Positions 62,077-64,000 of a DNA stretch of 64,000 nucleotides are shown here, one piece after another. The position numbers and the translations under genes were made by a program. The notes below the pieces were generated by a model. That model saw only the letters and a list, made by a program, of their open reading frames with translations, was not told where the DNA came from and ran no database searches. Source of the stretch: Caballeronia sp. BR00000012568055 (lineage in GTDB: Bacteria > Pseudomonadota > Gammaproteobacteria > Burkholderiales > Burkholderiaceae); NCBI RefSeq assembly GCF_029439455.1, contig NZ_JAQFVG010000109.1, forward strand, positions 60,467 through 124,466, written 5' to 3'. Position 1 is the stretch's first letter. Every line of letters starts with the position of its first letter.

Positions 62077-62288
62077 CTGAGGGCTCCGTAGACGGGCGAT
62101 GTGCGCATTGCGTGGAATAGATACGGCGTGGGTCCGCCGATTATGACCGTCTTCCATGGCAGTCATATGACGCTTTCATTTTATTAAGCTAAGCGCTCTA
62201 ATGTCCACGCGCGCGGCAAGGCTAGAATAATCGGGCATTTTGGTGGCATCCACATGGCATTCATGTTCGACAAAAGAGAAAGCAATCG

Positions 62289-63200
62289 ATGACCATTCCC
62301 AGCTTCGACGCAGATCAAACCGCCACATTGCTGCCCTATGACCGTTTAGTCGATACGCTAGCCGCGACCATGCTCGACTATGCAGCAGGGCGCATTACGA
62401 GTCCCGAACGCATGGTCGTGCCCTTGGCGGAAGGCGGCGTAATGCTGTCTATGCCCGCTAGCGCCGCCGATCTTGCGATGCACAAACTCGTCAACGTGTG
62501 TCCAGGCAATGGCGCACGCAACTTGCCGACTATTCACGGACAAGTCACCGCGTTCGATGCAGTCACCGGCGTACCGCAATTCATGCTTGACGGTCCCACA
62601 GTCACAGGTCGCCGCACCGCTGCGGTATCGATGCTGGCCATTCGAACGCTTGCGCAAGCCACGCCACGCGAAGTACTAATGATCGGCACCGGAAAGCAGG
62701 CTGCGTATCACGCGGACGCGCTTGCAAGCATTTATCCGGGCGCACGCATTCACGTTCTCGGCTCGCGTGCGGAGCGTGCGCAAGCCTTTTGTGCGGACCA
62801 TGCGCAATGCGTTCCACTCGATAGTTCGGCAATCCCTGACTCGATCGATATCGTGATCGCCGCGACCACGAGCAAGACGCCGGTCTACACGCTGCCAGCA
62901 CGTGCGGGGCGATTGGTGATTGGCGTTGGCGCATTCACGGCGGATGCTGCGGAAATTGCCGCGCCAACCGTGCATGCGAGCGCGCTTTATGTCGATGATC
63001 CTGCGGGCGCGCGTCACGAAGCGGGTGACTTTATTCTTGCCGACGTCGATTGGAATACGGTGCAGCCGTTATCGGCCGCGCTAGCGTCGCCATCCGAAGT
63101 TAATAAACCCAGGCTGTTTAAATCGGTAGGATGCGCGGCTTGGGATTTGGCCGCGTGTCGAGTGGCGCGCGCGGTGCTATCGACTAAAGCGTTTCCTTAA
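62289..63200 (+). CDS. ornithine cyclodeaminase / mu-crystallin family reductase
   Basis: 303 residues. AGAGAAAG lies upstream. The NAD(P) site is EVLMIGTGKQAAYHADALASIYPGARIHVLGSRA; the family core is KLVNVCPGNGARNLPTIHGQVTAFDAVTGVPQFMLDGPTVTGRRTAAVSMLAIR, and FKSVGCAAWDLAACRVA closes it. The exact phrasing (GDFILADVDW, VGCAAWD) resembles the delta1-pyrroline/piperideine-2-carboxylate reductases of the OCD family rather than true ornithine cyclodeaminase. A role in trans-3-hydroxyproline, D-lysine or D-proline breakdown is possible. It stands alone with no pathway gene next to it. Confidence 0.88.
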   Translation: MTIPSFDADQTATLLPYDRLVDTLAATMLDYAAGRITSPERMVVPLAEGGVMLSMPASAADLAMHKLVNVCPGNGARNLPTIHGQVTAFDAVTGVPQFMLDGPTVTGRRTAAVSMLAIRTLAQATPREVLMIGTGKQAAYHADALASIYPGARIHVLGSRAERAQAFCADHAQCVPLDSSAIPDSIDIVIAATTSKTPVYTLPARAGRLVIGVGAFTADAAEIAAPTVHASALYVDDPAGARHEAGDFILADVDWNTVQPLSAALASPSEVNKPRLFKSVGCAAWDLAACRVARAVLSTKAFP

Positions 63201-63256
63201 ACGTATGAAGTAAGCGGGCGTATGAGTTGGAACGGACCTTGCTGCATGTTGGTTTA

Positions 63257-63619
63257 ATGACAGGCGCCATCAACGCGCAACAGCGATCCGAGGCAGCGAA
63301 CCCACTCATGAATAGCCGATACGACACCCGCTTTAACCCGTGGTTTCCCGCACGCGATGACGGGCACCGAAGCTCGGGAGGCGCGTCGAAAGAGGCGCGC
63401 AGGCCCAATGCTGCGCCGCCTGCCGCGTACTTTATTTCCGTGCTGGAACTGGCCACGGGCGAGAAATTGGGCAACGACGAGCGTTTGCGCGCCGTTGCCA
63501 TGCTCGAAGCGCAGTTTGGCGAAGGCCGTCCGCGCACGCTAAAGGAAGCGGTCAGGATTTGCGCGGCGGCAATCGATTCTTCGACACTCCAGCGCATGGC
63601 ACGCGGCGCTAAGGCTTGA
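63257..63619 (+). CDS. hypothetical protein
   Basis: 120 residues from ATG 63257; TTG 63227 and ATG 63308 are also possible and none has a clear ribosome-binding site. The first half is polar and probably disordered (PWFPARDDGHRSSGGASKEARRPNAAPPA). The second half is helical and looks folded (AAYFISVLELATGEKLGNDERLRAVAMLEAQFGEGRPRTLKEAVRICAAAI). No family recognised. Codon pattern and length favour a real gene. Confidence 0.55.
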   Translation: MTGAINAQQRSEAANPLMNSRYDTRFNPWFPARDDGHRSSGGASKEARRPNAAPPAAYFISVLELATGEKLGNDERLRAVAMLEAQFGEGRPRTLKEAVRICAAAIDSSTLQRMARGAKA

Positions 63620-63704
63620 GCGGCTCTTAAGATCGAACGTTCTAAAAGGCTGACTTAAGCGCGTTTTTTTCATAAGCATGTAAAAGACGCGCGTGGGTCA
63701 AACC

Positions 63705-64000
63705 TCATTTGACGGTTTGAATCACCTCGAAGCCTTCAAATTCCGGATGCCCCAAATAAAGTTGGCGTGTCTCACCGCCCGCATTTCGGTGCGCGGCGCG
63801 AAAAGCATCCGACTTGGTCCAATCTTCAAACGCCGCATGATTAGCCCAAATCGTGTGACTCGAATAGAGCACGTGATCGTCTCGCGTCGGTCCCTTGAGC
63901 AAGTGAAATTCGACAAATCCCGGCACGTCCTTGAGATACGTGTCGCGGCTGGTCCAAAGGCGCTCGAAATCGGCCTCCGCGCCGGGGACGATCTTGAAGC
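63705..64000 (-). CDS. antibiotic-biosynthesis-monooxygenase (ABM) domain protein, partial
   Basis: The frame is open to the right edge, so the N-terminus is missing; GTG 63926 is internal. The visible 98 residues begin KIVPGAEADFERLWTSRDTY and continue VPGFVEFHLLKGPTRDDHVLYSSHTIWANHAAFEDWTKSDAFRAAH, ending FEVIQTVK. This is a dimeric ferredoxin-like ABM fold close to HmoA/IsdG-type heme-degrading monooxygenases, which have an Asn-Trp-His set. The visible Trp and His fit, but the Asn lies near or past the edge, so heme activity is not settled. Confidence 0.82.
   Translation of the reverse strand, partial: FKIVPGAEADFERLWTSRDTYLKDVPGFVEFHLLKGPTRDDHVLYSSHTIWANHAAFEDWTKSDAFRAAHRNAGGETRQLYLGHPEFEGFEVIQTVK

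Overview
The window looks like a chromosomal segment of a Burkholderia-sensu-lato bacterium, most likely Caballeronia or Paraburkholderia. The reasons are the high GC content, many LysR regulators, a phasin, a DUF4148 protein, and above all the gene order LysR - lipase-like protein - RND adaptor - RND pump - outer-membrane factor. That order is the CeoR-LlpE-CeoAB-OpcM / BpeT-LlpE-BpeEF-OprC efflux locus of Burkholderia. No rRNA, tRNA, insertion sequence, prophage or CRISPR array was found. Assignments rest on motifs and remembered family features; no database was searched.

Region by region. 0-5 kb: a gene fragment, a MocR-type regulator, and a two-gene unit pairing a zinc-ribbon membrane protein with a TAXI-type solute-binding protein. 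5-9.9 kb: a ketoglutaric-semialdehyde-type dehydrogenase with a divergent LysR gene, and trans-aconitate methyltransferase with another divergent LysR gene. 10-15 kb: a soluble histidine kinase, peroxide defence (ahpC and ahpF, with a clear OxyR site before ahpC), and GTP cyclohydrolase II. 14.6-17.7 kb: a nuclease-helicase fusion followed by a 2-oxoglutarate oxygenase. 17.8-20.2 kb: a tightly packed four-gene unit (small lipoprotein, VAO-type flavoenzyme, Tat-exported protein, DOPA-dioxygenase-like protein). 20-27 kb: a phasin, a small HTH protein, a drug/metabolite transporter and a run of small or stress-related genes (HtrA-like protease without a signal peptide, Ap4A phosphorylase, glycine-rich membrane protein). 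27-34 kb: a solitary ParA, a LysR regulator, an MscS channel, an Lrp regulator divergent from a stand-alone aceE, and a phosphoribosyltransferase.

34-43 kb: amtB behind a near-consensus sigma-54 promoter with NtrC-like sites, then nadE, which uses ammonia; a hybrid histidine kinase; a sorbosone-dehydrogenase-like protein; a Rieske-FAD reductase; and a 24-residue pqqA standing alone with no pqqBCDE in view. 43-54 kb: a GAF-GAF-GGDEF-EAL protein, an acetyltransferase, a cupin, an SDR, a small M48-type protease, mobB, a B12-dependent ribonucleotide reductase and a DUF4148/microprotein pair. 52.8-60.8 kb: the efflux locus. Its adaptor gene carries an apparent one-base frameshift, and its lipase-like protein has Asp where the nucleophilic Ser is expected. 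61-64 kb: a membrane microprotein, ppk2, an ornithine-cyclodeaminase-family gene, a small unknown gene and a partial monooxygenase.

By eye, composition differs along the window. CTAAG/CTTAG words and Leu TTA/CTA codons are nearly absent in the first 22 kb and common from about 24 kb on. The heptamer CGCTAAG (either strand) occurs at least 22 times after 26.6 kb and was not seen before that point.
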